The position numbers and the translations under genes were made by a program. Shown piece after piece: positions 34,133 through 45,432 of a stretch of 64,000 nt of DNA. Source of the DNA: Paraphysoderma sedebokerense (lineage: Eukaryota; Blastocladiomycota; Physodermatomycetes; Physodermatales; Physodermataceae). The stretch's first letter is position 1. Each line of letters opens with the position of its first letter. The stretch spans positions 62,001 through 126,000 of the forward strand of contig JAHLJZ010000031.1 in the NCBI GenBank assembly GCA_025602915.1, given 5' to 3'. Below the pieces are notes generated by a model. The model had not been told where the DNA came from and did not search any database. It saw only the letters and a program-made list of their open reading frames with translations.

Positions 34133-35518
34133 TTACGCTATTTTTTCTGCTAGAAACCATATGCAACTTCTCCCGTCATCCAATTCTCTAATTTCGTTCA
34201 TCCAGATCCTGTATCCATTATTGGGGTTAAATCCCCAACCCCATACATTGCCATTCCATTCTAGTCTATTTACATTACTTTTTACCAGCTTTTTCTCGGC
34301 GTTTGCAAACTTCTTCCATTCATTATTTTTATTATCTATATCTACACTAGACTCTGAATCTGCTTCGGGAATAGGAATTGCAACATCATTGGTCAATTCA
34401 TCAACAGCTAACAAATTCTCAAAAGATAATGGGGATTTGAAATTTTGGACCCAAGATTCAAGAGTCCAGGTCACTGAAGGAAGAATAAAATTGTGTATCA
34501 AGATAAATGTGTGTCGTTTGATAAGAGAGTGAAGGTAGGGTAAAAAGGAGCGCGGCGGGAGAAATCGAACCATTAGAATAAGGTTTGCATTATTTAAAGC
34601 AGAAATGGGTACTTGTCGATTGCATGATTGGGGATTCGAATTGACGGAAACGATACCACTATTGGTACATTTAGCATGGACTATGCGAGAGCGCGATGCA
34701 GATTTGGTACCATTCTCAAACGGTTCATCATAGATTTTGAGAAAACGAAGGAGGGTGTTGACCCGATCTATTGAACCCTTCCATGAATCTACAGCGATCG
34801 CACCCCACGAGGGATACTGATGCAGTAGCCAGGCCACATCTCTGCCTGCACCGCACCCTAGATCTAAACATGTGTAGTTAGAGTCATGAGAATCTGAAGG
34901 AATGACGGCCAAAGTCTGATTTAAGTGTTGCGTGATCTTTTCGCACCAGAAACGAAGAACAGGGTTTGGTTCAAACGGGAGTCGCATAGAGGCGATGACC
35001 GATCGTGGGAGTTGGGTAAGAGGCGTATCGCTTGGTGGGCAGGAAGCCAATAAGTGAGAAAAACCGATCGATTCTATGACTTTGAAAAGTGCCGGTGAAG
35101 CAAGCACGGCATGAGTTATTTGCCATCCTTTAGTGAGTAGATATCGCAACAGGTCAATTTCCTGATCATACACTGAGTTTTCTGGCTGAAATTTGTAGCT
35201 GTCAGGATTAATTGGTTCACCGAGTCTTGTCTCGAGGAGAGATATTACATTCGAGTCGTCCGAAGTGATTTCAGTCGGAGAATGAATGACGACCACAAAA
35301 GGGGATGATTTGGGGGGAAGTAAAAACCACGGAAACACTGATCTGTCCCTGAACGATACCAGCGGGATAGAGAAGGAATGAACGATATGATGCTTCAAGT
35401 ATTGTTCGACAGATCTAAAGTCGATAACGGGAGGGGATGAATGTGAGTTGGAAATAGAGTGGATGTGAGGGAGTAAATTTGGATGTCCAGAGTGGATGAT
35501 TTCAGGTAGCGATGTCAT
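34133..35518 (-). CDS. Rhodanese-like domain fused to a SAM-dependent methyltransferase
   Basis: Single exon of 461 residues. Residues about 28-150 resemble a rhodanese fold: VIDFRSVEQYLKHHIVHSFSIP is the usual start, FVVVIHSP sits where the active-site loop should begin, and LLTKGWQITHAVLAS follows. No Cys lies in the loop, so this half looks catalytically dead. Residues about 200-350 form a class I methyltransferase, with motif I CLDLGCGAGRDVAWLL, then GAIAVDSWKGSIDRV and NANLILMVRFLPP. The C-terminal 100 residues are charged with several Trp. The substrate is unknown; motif I resembles TehB-like enzymes. It is divergent from SNF7 across a 323-base gap. Confidence 0.8.
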   Translation of the reverse strand: MTSLPEIIHSGHPNLLPHIHSISNSHSSPPVIDFRSVEQYLKHHIVHSFSIPLVSFRDRSVFPWFLLPPKSSPFVVVIHSPTEITSDDSNVISLLETRLGEPINPDSYKFQPENSVYDQEIDLLRYLLTKGWQITHAVLASPALFKVIESIGFSHLLASCPPSDTPLTQLPRSVIASMRLPFEPNPVLRFWCEKITQHLNQTLAVIPSDSHDSNYTCLDLGCGAGRDVAWLLHQYPSWGAIAVDSWKGSIDRVNTLLRFLKIYDEPFENGTKSASRSRIVHAKCTNSGIVSVNSNPQSCNRQVPISALNNANLILMVRFLPPRSFLPYLHSLIKRHTFILIHNFILPSVTWTLESWVQNFKSPLSFENLLAVDELTNDVAIPIPEADSESSVDIDNKNNEWKKFANAEKKLVKSNVNRLEWNGNVWGWGFNPNNGYRIWMNEIRELDDGRSCIWFLAEKIA

Positions 35519-35841
35519 GACGAAAGAAGGTTGACCTGCACAGCAAAAACTATCCTATAAAGTATGAGAGTTAGTCAGAGCAGTAGATTAGAATATCCAT
35601 TCCGTCTATTCCAACATGATTATCAATCATTCCGTCTATTCCAACATTGCCATTTCTGTATCCACAGAATGCAAAGTATCGCTATTCCAAGTTCCAAGGA
35701 GGTTCGCCGCTTGGCCAGCTCGACCCCTCACGTTCCTCGTCCGTCGACCCGTAATCCGCATTCCGTCGAAATTCCATTCTCCACAGCGCAACTCTTTTCC
35801 TTCCCTCGCCATCACACACTCCTCCGTACTCTACATCCGCA
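35519..35841. promoter_or_regulatory. Divergent promoter, methyltransferase / SNF7
   Basis: A shared upstream region of 323 bases. It contains a perfect 20-nt direct repeat at a 30-base period (listed separately). Pyrimidine-rich stretches near 35780-35830 precede the SNF7 start. Confidence 0.45.
35598..35647 (+). repeat. Two-copy direct repeat, 20 nt at 30-base period
   Basis: The sequence CATTCCGTCTATTCCAACAT occurs at 35598-35617 and again at 35628-35647 with no mismatch, separated by 10 bases. It lies 194 bases or more upstream of the SNF7 start and about 80 bases upstream of the methyltransferase start. It may be a paired protein-binding site or a small tandem duplication. Confidence 0.85.
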
Positions 35842-37049
35842 ATGCATCTGTTCGGTCGCTCAAAGCCGAAGGCCGCCCCAAAGGATGCTATCATCAAGCT
35901 CCGAGAAACCCTCGAGATGTTGGAAAAACGGGAAAAGTACCTACAGACTAAAATTGACAACGAATTGAAGATTGCAAAAACAAATGCCACAAAGAATAAA
36001 AGAGGTATGTCGTATATTTGGATTAATTTACTCTATTTTACGTCTTTTTCTCGTCGTCTGTTGTTAGTTTGTCAATTTCTGCAGTCCAATATCTGTTTGT
36101 GAATGTTCACTTGCATTCGTGGTTTGCAATTATTGAAAGCGAATTTGCGTATGAATGATGGTCAAATTACTAATTGAATGGTAATTCATAACATTATCAA
36201 TATTACTTGCTCATACAAATTGTCAAACTGTCAATTTCTGCCATCCTATATTCATTACTCGCTCAAAAAATTCAAACCCAATCCGTGCCGAATACGAATG
36301 TCGGGCTCAAAACACTCTCCACAGCCGCATTAATGGCGCTTAAACGAAAAAAGCAATACGAAGGACAAATTGATAAAATATCAGGAGCAAGGATGACGAT
36401 TGAAACTCAAGTAATGACAATTGAAAACGCAAATGTGAACTTGGAAGCAATGAATGCAATGAAGTCTGGTGCTGATGCAATGAAACACATTCACGGTGCA
36501 ATGTACGCCATTACATTCTTTTATCAGTTTATTATTTTTTAACCTTCTCTAATGTTATTTTATCATTCCTTCCAAACTTTGGGTAACAGGGATATCAACA
36601 AAGTCGACGCTACCATGGACGAAATTCGTGACCAAATGGACCTCGCAAACGAAATATCAGATGCAATTTCACAGCCAGTTGGATTTGGTTTGGATATGGA
36701 TGAAGATGAATTAGCGGCAGAGTTAGAACTGTTGGAACAAGAAGAGTTGGATTCCAAATTGCTGGATATGGACACAGTGCCGGTGTCGATAAATGCACCG
36801 AATGTGCCGTTGGACGAACCGGGTATGTTGATGGATACATTCTTGCCCGAAAAATGTATGGTTGACTGAGTCATTTTTTTTCACGCTAGCTATCGCAAAC
36901 CCACCCCGACCCACAAAGGCAACCCGAGTGCAGGACGACGAAGACGCAGAGCTCGAAGAACTCAAAGCTTCAATGGTACTTTTCGCCTTAACTATCAACT
37001 CTCATTTTTGAAGCTAACATTCTGACCTTTTAAATCGTAGGCACTGTAA
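35842..37049 (+). CDS. SNF7: ESCRT-III subunit SNF7 / VPS32 / CHMP4
   Basis: Five exons, 35842-36004, 36325-36502, 36590-36822, 36890-36975 and 37041-37049, give 222 residues, the family size. Snf7 polymerises on endosomal membranes for multivesicular-body sorting and membrane scission. Present are the basic N-terminus (MHLFGRSKPKAAPK), helix 1 (IIKLRETLEMLEKREKYL), AALMALKRKKQYE, then DINKVDATMDEIRDQMDLANEIS, an acidic region DMDEDELAAELELLEQEE and the C-terminal ELEELKASMAL. The final exon is only nine bases (Ala-Leu-stop). The start is supported by the conserved basic tip. Confidence 0.95.
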
Positions 37050-37761
37050 ATAAATCCATCGTGACGTTTTGCCCCATTTTCGGGACATATAATCACATTT
37101 TTTATTTCTTCGCTGTCATCGTTGTGTTGTGCAAATTGATGTCTTCGAATAGAAATCATTCCCAATCCCTTTGCCGTATTGCCATTCTTAACTTGGGCCA
37201 TGCATTCACGGACAAGTGGTATGGTTAAACAGCATATTTCAATATTATAGTCTTCAATGGTCAATAAAGAACTTGTACAATCACATCTCACTTGCTCTCA
37301 ACATCAACTAAAAATTGAATCTGTAATTTTCTCATGTCTCTGGGAATCTTCAACGGAAACCCCACTGACACTATTTATGAACATTACCTGGAAGAAGTGT
37401 CCAGCTTCTACCTTTTGCGTTTTCTGCGTCGACCTGATGAAGCAACCGTAGGCTTACGTGGAATAGGTTATTATAAGCATACATGGTAGAGAAGAGTACA
37501 GCGATCATCAGCAGACTGAAAAGTGCTATAATATTGTCTTGGACGATTCATTGTCGAGGAGGAATCGAAGTTTCCACCACTCGTGTGGCTCTGATACGAA
37601 TACGAGCGGCAATGCTTCCTGTGCCAAACTCGAGACGTGGCTACTTAAATTGTCCTCTATTTTTGTGTCTATTTCGGTGTCATTTCTTGTCTGCTTTTCG
37701 TATTTGTTTTGTCGTCCTTCCTGTTCCTTGCGTACTTTTGGGAATATTGAAACATGCCCAT
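37050..37761. other. Intergenic between SNF7 and the MgtE gene
   Basis: About 0.7 kb. Overlapping frames on both strands (for example a 98-codon minus frame at 36995-37291 and an 85-codon minus frame at 37526-37783) do not join into a protein I can recognise. A minus-strand gene here is not excluded. Confidence 0.3.
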
Positions 37762-39722
37762 ATGTCTTCGCAGTTGCCGTCATCAGGGAATACTACGCAA
37801 GAACAAACTCGTTTAAGGTATTCGGTTTAGTTTCAACTCTCTTTGGTTCAGTCTTTAAGTCAACACAATCGTTTCTATAATGGGTTCAGCATTTACTTGT
37901 TGTTTATAATGCACATTTGCTAATATATTCATTGTCACCGTATAACAGCTCTTCCAATTCGACGAACGCAACTCAAATTCAAGGGCAACATCATGATGCA
38001 ACTCTATTACCGCCTCCCCCGCCATCCCAGAATCTTTCCCCGCCCAATGATGCTACTTCTCCCCATCTGACTCCCGCCCATTCGAGAAGTCATAGTCAAA
38101 ATTCTGCGTACTCGAGTCACTCGAGTTCCGGTTCTAAATTGTCTAATGCACAACCGTCTCAATCGGCTTCACCCATGTTACTAGATCTCGATTTCGATAA
38201 TCTGGTAAATGAAGCAATATTGTCTCCGGTTCAGCCGGTAGAAGAGACTCGAGAGGAGCGGGATAGAGCACGAGAACGGGAAGAAGAGGAATTGATTCCT
38301 ATATCGATGGTTATCCCGACAATTTCATTCTCCGCGGCTTCTGAGGATGGCGACAGTGATGATAGAGTGCAAAATTTAGAGTCAATGAAGAATAGTGTGA
38401 GTTCATTGACTCTGGAACAGCGGAGGAAAAGTAGGGCGTCGAGCCGCAATGGAAGTCGGAGTAGAGGCTCAAGTCAGAACGGAGGAGGAAGGGAAAGACA
38501 GAATGGGGTGGAGCAAAGCGAGGCCGAATTTTTGGAGTTAGTATTGAAAACTGGGAATTTGGATTATATCAAAGAACGACTGGAATATCTAGAAAGGAAG
38601 AAAGGATCGATGAGAATAGAAATTCCGTCTGGAAGAAAAGAGAATGGAAGTTTAAGTCCGGGAATGAAAGAAAGGATTAGAGACGGAATCAACGACATGT
38701 TACAAGTGGTTGAACGAAAAGGTCGCGGAAGATCAAGAAATGGAAGCACAGATGGCGGGGAGTACTTTAAAGTGAATTCGGATGACGAAGAGTTTCCAAC
38801 CCATCCATCGTCTGCCAAAAATCAAAGTAACGAACTTCAATCACCTCAGTCACTTTCCTCACACATCAATATTCACCCATCGGAATCAAAGCCAAGGCAT
38901 CGAACTCGATCTTTATCACCCCCAAAAATTCCAATGTCGCCACTACCTCTTTCAGCTCGCCGACCGTCAGGAGCCCATTCAGTGACGTCTGCCTCAGGAA
39001 CAAACAATCTCCGGTCTCCTACGGCTCCACTTTCGCCGACAACCTTATTTCCAGATACCCCTATGACCCCAGATTTTATCGTGGATACAGACGCTCATCA
39101 TCTCCACTACTTACCAGCACATCAGCTCGCATTTCGTCGAACTCCCGCTATTTTACTCACTCTTCTACTCGAACTTGTTGTGTCGTTAGTCGTAAATGAA
39201 TACGACGATACACTCAAGAAATACATCATCCTAACTTCATTCATGCCGCTTATTAGTTCAATTTCCGGCAACATTGGTCTTCAATCTTCTACTGCCACAT
39301 TGCGATCATTAGCTACAGGGTTAACAAGGTTGGAATGGAAAGATGCAATGAAAACCGTCATCAAGGAATTACTTGCTGCTTTCTTTATTGCCTCATTGAC
39401 TGGGGGATTGTTGGGTGTGCTGGTCGCTTTCTGGGCTAAAGATAGCTCGGTGGGAATTGTAGCTGGAATGGCCGTTTTCTTTTCAGGCAGTTTGGCCGGG
39501 TTAATGGGAAGTGGCGGTTGCTGTTTCGTCAAGTATTGTGGAATCGATCCAGCGGTTACAGCAGGTTTGTTGGCTCTCTTTACTCATACTGCGATTGACA
39601 AGGTAATCTGACCTGGCTCTGCCAATTCCTTAATTGGCGATTTAGGTCCACTGGAAACAGCTGTGCAAGATTTGGTAGGCATAACTATTTATTTGGCGAC
39701 TGCGACATGGTTACTGCCGTAA
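37762..39722 (+). CDS. MgtE/SLC41-type divalent cation transporter, single MgtE domain
   Basis: Three exons, 37762-37817, 37949-39564 and 39646-39722, give 582 residues. About 400 N-terminal residues are Ser/Pro/Gln/Arg-rich and probably disordered. The membrane domain starts at FRRTPAILLTLLLELVVSLV and carries the MgtE hallmarks SFMPLISSISGNIGLQSSTA, a GGLLGVLVAFW helix, GSGGCCFVKYCGIDPAVTAGP and, in the last exon, QDLVGITIYLATATWLLP. MgtE/SLC41 proteins move Mg2+. Only one MgtE domain of about 190 residues is present, while animal SLC41 has two. The first exon was placed from a donor/acceptor pair that keeps frame; the internal ATG at 37917 would fall in that intron. Confidence 0.85.
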
Positions 39723-39878
39723 AGTCGATAGATTGGACGGACGGAGCACAACACGATTGTGGGTTGGGGGATGGTGAATGCAAACGGTTTACACTCTCTA
39801 ACAAGAAAGAGCGATAGAATGTAAAAGATGGGATCATCAAATATAATTATATCCTAATTTAATCGATGTATGACTTTT

Positions 39879-40891
39879 CTATTTCTGTAATCGTTCCAAG
39901 TATGCCTTCCATGCAGCATCTCGATATCTTTTGGCTTCATCTACCGGGTTCTTTCCCTTTCCATATATCCCTCTACCAACAATCACTACATCACATCCGC
40001 TATCCACAATTACCTCTCTAGGGGTTCTATACTGTTGTCCCAGACCGTCGCCCTTGACGTCCAAACCAACACCAGGAGTCATATAAATAAAATCCACATC
40101 GTCAGCTAACCGCCTCTGAGAAATAAATCCTATAACAAAATCTGTGTGTCGTTTAGCCATTTCGATAGAAGCATCGGTGTATGACCCTTTTGCGAGTGAT
40201 CCTGCAGAAGACATCTCGGCAAGAAGAAGTAAACCGCGGGAAAGCGGTAACCCTACTTCCTTTAACCCCTGAACAATACCTTCACCGGGCAATGGATGTG
40301 CATTGGTTATATGCGACCAGGATGCTATATGGTAAACTCCAGAGGAATACTGTAGTTTAACAGTGTTGCCTGATCAAGTTGTAGGAATTTTAGATTGACC
40401 GGTTGATCAGTTGCTCGGTAATGAAGATGAACATAAATGAGATTAGAGCACAAACCGATATCTGCAAATTTTCTGTCTTCGAATATCAGAAATTGATGTT
40501 TCTCTGCCAATTTTGATAATTGATCCACAAGATCTTGGTCAAAGTCTTCAACGATATCAATATGAGTCTGTACATCCATCATTCAGCCACCGAGAACACA
40601 ATTTGAGAGAAAAATTTAGTAAACCATGCCTTGACAATTAACTAAACAGTCGATCACCGGAACAAATGACCAATAATAAAGCCGAAATTGAAATTGTCGA
40701 CATACTTTGAATACACAAATATAAGGACCGATTTTATCAGCCAACTCCAAGATCTCTTTTTTGGAAGTCAAATCGGCAGCCACTGATAGATTAGTCTTTT
40801 TTGTTTCAATCAAATTCAGCAGGGACTTTGCAGTCGGATTGGTAAAGTTTGATGCTCGTTGTGAGTATGATTGTGAGACAAATTTAGTCAT
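39879..40891 (-). CDS. URA3: Orotidine-5'-phosphate decarboxylase
   Basis: Three exons, 40706-40891, 40456-40567 and 39879-40369, give 262 residues. It makes UMP, the last step of pyrimidine synthesis. Catalytic motifs are clear: the strand VAADLTSK, the Lys/Asp array in [13 protein letters not shown] with the second intron inside its last Gly codon, [26 protein letters not shown], and [31 protein letters not shown] closes the phosphate site. The enzyme is monofunctional, which is the fungal arrangement. Divergent from PRI1. Confidence 0.97.
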
Positions 40892-41370
40892 TTTTGGGTG
40901 AATATGCGTTTTAAAAGTGTGGCAGGAAAAATCAAATTAGCAGTTGAAGGAACGACATAGAGACCACGTGAATGTATTCGTGTAATTGAAAAACTGAATT
41001 TTCATCCTTCACACTGTATCATAAATACTACTTTAGTCAATATTTGAAACATGATATGACGATTATACCAACAATACTATATAAGCATTATCTAATTCCA
41101 ATTTGCCGATCGGTTGATCATTTCGGGCTGCCGTCACAACCATTAATTCAGAATATTGATCTTGTAAAGGTGGCTCCAGACAAAGAATGAAGAATTCACA
41201 AATTATATACCAAGCATCAATTCTCCATGTTTTGACTGAGATATAAGAAAATTGACATTTGAGGTAGTGAATGGATGCGTTTTGAAGAGGCGCGCGAAAA
41301 GTACGTTCCCTCTCACTCTGAAAACTTCACAGGACTTCAAGCGCCATTCATATTTTCACAGTCTATCGAT
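40892..41370. promoter_or_regulatory. Divergent promoter URA3 / PRI1, with GCGCGAAA element at 41292-41299
   Basis: A 479-base shared upstream region. GCGCGAAA at 41292-41299 fits the E2F-type consensus and contains CGCGAAA, the yeast SCB core. It lies about 75 bases before the primase start, where a G1/S element would be expected. A CACGTG E-box occurs near 40964, closer to URA3. Function is inferred. Confidence 0.4.
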
Positions 41371-43425
41371 ATGGAACTTGATACCGCCAGCTTTAGTGAA
41401 CTCTTGAAGCAGTTTTATTCAAGAGTCTTCCCTTGCAATGAATACTACAAATGGTTGAAATATTATGATTGTGAGTTTATGCATGTTTACTTTGGTTGAC
41501 GGTTTTGTTTACCTTGTGAAATCGTATCTGGATTTCTTGCGTTGGTGGATACTCGATAGATCTTGTTGCGGAATAGGTATTAGAAGCAGTTATTGACAGA
41601 TCTGATCTATCTTTTCTCATTCGACGTTGATTTCAAAAGCGAAAGGACAGTACTTTGCGAAACGCGAATTCTCTTTCACACTTGAAAATGATATTTATCT
41701 ACGGTTTCAGTCTTTCGAGGATTGTGATGAATTCAAGAAGAAGCTCGTAGAATTATGTCCTCACAAAATTGATATTGGTGCGGTGTATTCTTCAAAGGTG
41801 CGTTAATCTTGTCCTGGGAAACCTGTCCCATGTTCCCATGTAACGGTTCAATTGCCGACGAAACCCAATCAATCATGTTGACTTTATTCCGTTGTCTTTA
41901 AATAGCCCAAGAATAAGAAAACTACAAGGCCCGCCGCTTTTGTCCCAGTGGAGAAAGAACTAGTTTTCGATATCGATATGACAGATTATGACGAAATCAG
42001 AACATGTTGTACTGGGGGTGCTATATGTCCAAAATGCTGGAGTTTCATGACTATATCCATTAAGATCCTTCACAAAGCCTTGACCGGTATGAATCCTTCA
42101 GCAATTTCACTACTGTCAATTCATGTTGATAAACCAATAACGTGTTGTGGTAGAGGATTTTGGGTTTAAACATTTACTATGGATTTACAGTGGTCGTCGT
42201 GGTGTCCATTGTTGGATTGCTGATGAGCGTGCCAGAAAATTGTCGAATGAAGGTCGATCTGCTATAGTCAAGTACTTGGAAGTAGTTAAGGTTTGTCAAA
42301 AAAGTGTCGCAATGGATCACATTTGAGTTGCAGGCGGCTGACTTGGATTCACTCCGTAGGGTGGTGAGAATCAGACCAAAAAAGTCAATTTACCAACTGA
42401 CGAAAAGCTGCATCCCTCGTTGATGTGAGTTTATCTATTTCGTATTTTGTCTGGTTTTACAAATTCTAATGGATTTCGATGCTTCTTTCATCAGACGATC
42501 CCTTTCGATTTTGAAAGAATACTTTATCCCTGTCATCCTCCAAAATCAATCCGTTCTAGGCACGAAAGCTCAGTATGAAAAAGTATTGGCTCTTTTGCCT
42601 GAACCGGTACGCAAGTCTCTTGAGTCGAAATGGGATACTGAGATGGAAGTAGACTCCGATGAACAAAAATCATCGATCAACAGTATCGAGCGATGGAAAC
42701 AGATAAGCCAAGTTGTGGCTGCCGAAAAAGAAAAGGTTTGTCAACGTTCTTCCGTTCGCTTCAATGTAATACTCTTGGCATGTATCTTAACAAAAAATGC
42801 AGGTCCTCGATGGGATTCCTGGAAAGCAGCGAAATTCATCCAAAGTAAAGGACTACAATCAATGTCTTCGCGATACCATCTTTCAATACACGTATCCTCG
42901 ATTAGACGACAAAGTATCCACCCACATCAATCATTTATTGAAAAGCCCATTTTGCGTGCATCCGAAAACAGGTATGGAATATTTACGGATCATTTTTGCT
43001 TCAACCTCAAGTATTCTAACGTGTTCGATATGGTGCATGTAAGGTCGAGTTTGTGTTCCAATTGATCCGGATGATTGCGATAATTTTGATCCTTTCAGTG
43101 TACCCACTATCAGCCAAGTGATTGATGAACTTGCCGATTACAATCGCTCTCACGGAGAAAACGAAGATACAGAGAACGAAGGCGCTCGTAAGACGAAGGG
43201 TTTGTGTCCCGGTTATCTTGAACAAAGTTTACCATGCATTGACTGATCAGGCGTGGCTACTTCTTTTATACCTTCAGAGTGGGAGAAGACTTCACTTAAA
43301 CCTTATCTACGTGTTTTTGAAAAATTCTTGAAAGGGTTGGAGAAAGAGCAAGCCGCGAAACTCAAGGGTAAGACTGATTTGACTTCTCTGTTGGGTCTGC
43401 TTTTGTAGTACGTCAACTAACATGA
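41371..43425 (+). CDS. PRI1: DNA primase small (catalytic) subunit
   Basis: Ten exons: 41371-41470, 41640-41797, 41906-42086, 42154-42290, 42360-42424, 42495-42735, 42803-42971, 43044-43199, 43251-43367 and 43409-43425. They give 446 residues with an intact frame. It synthesises RNA primers in the Pol alpha-primase complex. Recognisable blocks are [57 protein letters not shown] with the catalytic Asp pair, the zinc-binding Cys region, [15 protein letters not shown], the central [22 protein letters not shown] and [14 protein letters not shown]. The ATG at 41371 matches the family N-terminus; an in-frame ATG at 41275 would add 32 unconserved residues and cover the E2F-like site. Confidence 0.95.
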
Positions 43426-43691
43426 TTCCAACGTCAAATGAATAGACGAAGCAAATAAATTAGATTTTTGAAGAATGTTCTGAAAAGTCCGATGGGATCC
43501 ATTCTAGTCAGCATATCTAAGGAACTCAAACTGTATGACATAATGTAGATAGTATCACCGCTTTGTATGATGTGTCGGAATAAGTAGACTACACAGAAAA
43601 ATAAACCGAGGATTGTAAATCTGAAAAGAGCTTGCGAGTTCAATACGGTTACGGCGTTCATTTATTTTATTGTATTCTTGAAGTAATTACA

Positions 43692-45417
43692 TCACCTATT
43701 ATGGTCATTTCTATGTGAAAAGAATATCTTTCCCAATTCCTATTACACGAAATTCGACGCAAGCAAATAAGTCAAATGTCAGACAGTATGAATAAACCTA
43801 ACGATAAAAATGAAAGGTCAACTTACATAACTACTTATCATGATGGCACAGGCTGGTGCCACTTTAGCGATTCTAGGGCTCAATCCCTTAAATAAACCTT
43901 TATAACCTTCCGCTTCTACTATATTTCTAGCTAGCTTCAGCGTACCATCTTTCTGTACACGAGCGGTTGCAGAAGACGTCGGTGAATCTTTTGATACTTG
44001 TTTGGTAGTTTTGATCACATCAAACGGCGTTGTTATTGTTGCCGCAATTGTACCGGCAAAGGCGCCAGACAAGAAAGCAGTTTGAAAGTTTTGGAATGTA
44101 GATGGTGATGATGAGTCGGAGAACGTGATTGATAGTTTCGGTTTAATGTATTCGTAACAACCCCAGTAGATTGCTGAAAATGGGACGTCTCGGAGTAGTG
44201 TTGGTGTAAGACCTCGCCAGAGTGACTTTGGTCCGGATGTTCGTACCATGGAACCGATGTCTTGTATTATTTCTGTTACACGAGAAAGGTACATCAGATT
44301 GGATACAATTTGAAAGTTTGTGATGAACGAGAATGATTTTTCAAAACCATGCAAGGTAATTCATGAGATGTCCCTTACGTTGAAATGATTTATTGGCTGC
44401 CTCCACAGATTGCATTCGAGTCCGTAGAAGTTCAATAGGGGATATTATGGTCGCCGCAATCGCTAAAATTAAAGTTAAGTTAGCAAGGAACACCAGATAT
44501 GCCAGACTTCTATCTGGATTATTAAACTTACTTCTAGATAAAGCACCAGAAAGTAGTGGAGCATACGGCTGCGACGGCGGCGCCATATTTCGAATCATTT
44601 CTTCTCGCAAGTAATCGTAACCAACAAAATATATGACCGTAGCAGGGATTGACATTGCTCTACAGATATCAATTTCGTTTTAAGTTGGTAAATGCGAATG
44701 AAAAGAGCGGTCCACAGAAATGACATACAGAGTTGGAGAAAGACCTTTCCATAGAGACGTCAATCCTTCATGGCGCACTATCTTTCTCATTCCATCCTAA
44801 TGATTCAAAATGAGATTTAAATTAAATTCCTACTTAAACTCATAGACGTTTAGGTTAAACTCACCCATGTTCCGTTAAATCGCAATTGATTCGATGTTGC
44901 CATACTAATGTTTCCTATATTAGATGCCCTTGCACCAACATTTACTTCGGGCGCAAGGGCACAAGCCAGACCCCCCTGCGAGCTCTTAGATATTACAATT
45001 GGCTGAGTACTCATTGCTGTACCATTTTGCGATACTGCTCGTCTACAGAGAGCTGCAAATGCGTCTCCGCTGCCAAAGAAAACTTCTCGACAAGAGCATG
45101 TGATTAAATTAGAGGTGAATGTCGGTATTGCTTGCTTGGAAAGTTTAGAAGAAGAAAGAGGCGGCTGTGATTGAATTCTAGTTTTAACAACGTCGAGGGG
45201 AGTGACTATTTCAGGGTGAAGGCCGCAGTCAGAGACGCAATTTGAAATATAATTTTCAAATTTCATGTGACAACTGGGAAATATTACCTAGTAATGACGT
45301 TAGTAGGGCACCAGCGCAGGCTGATATCATTTTTTCATATGGTAATAGAGTTGTCGATTCTCGTTGCACCGAACCATTGGACATCTGCGATTCGGCAATA
45401 GCTACCGAGGAAGACAT
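43692..45417 (-). CDS. MTM1: Mitochondrial carrier Mtm1 / SLC25A39-40
   Basis: Seven exons, 45288-45417, 44865-45205, 44729-44796, 44532-44659, 44379-44462, 43827-44272 and 43692-43739, give 414 residues. Three carrier repeats are visible through VTPLDVVKTRIQ, ISPIELLRTRMQ and TTPFDVIKTTKQ (PX[DE]XX[KR]), with LWKGLSPTL, LWRGLTPTLLRDVPFSAIYW and LFKGLSPRIAKVAPACAIMISSYE. The first matrix loop is long, about 95 residues, and holds four Cys (TCSC, then LC, then AC), as in the SLC25A39/Mtm1 branch. That branch imports glutathione in animals and affects mitochondrial manganese/iron in yeast. The last exon supplies ELGKIFF. Confidence 0.93.
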
Positions 45418-45432
45418 GCGTACGGACTGAAA

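Noticed and set aside
36995-37783. Minus-strand frames of 98 and 85 codons between SNF7 and the MgtE gene
   Set aside because: I could not join them through plausible introns into a recognisable protein, and one overlaps the first MgtE exon.
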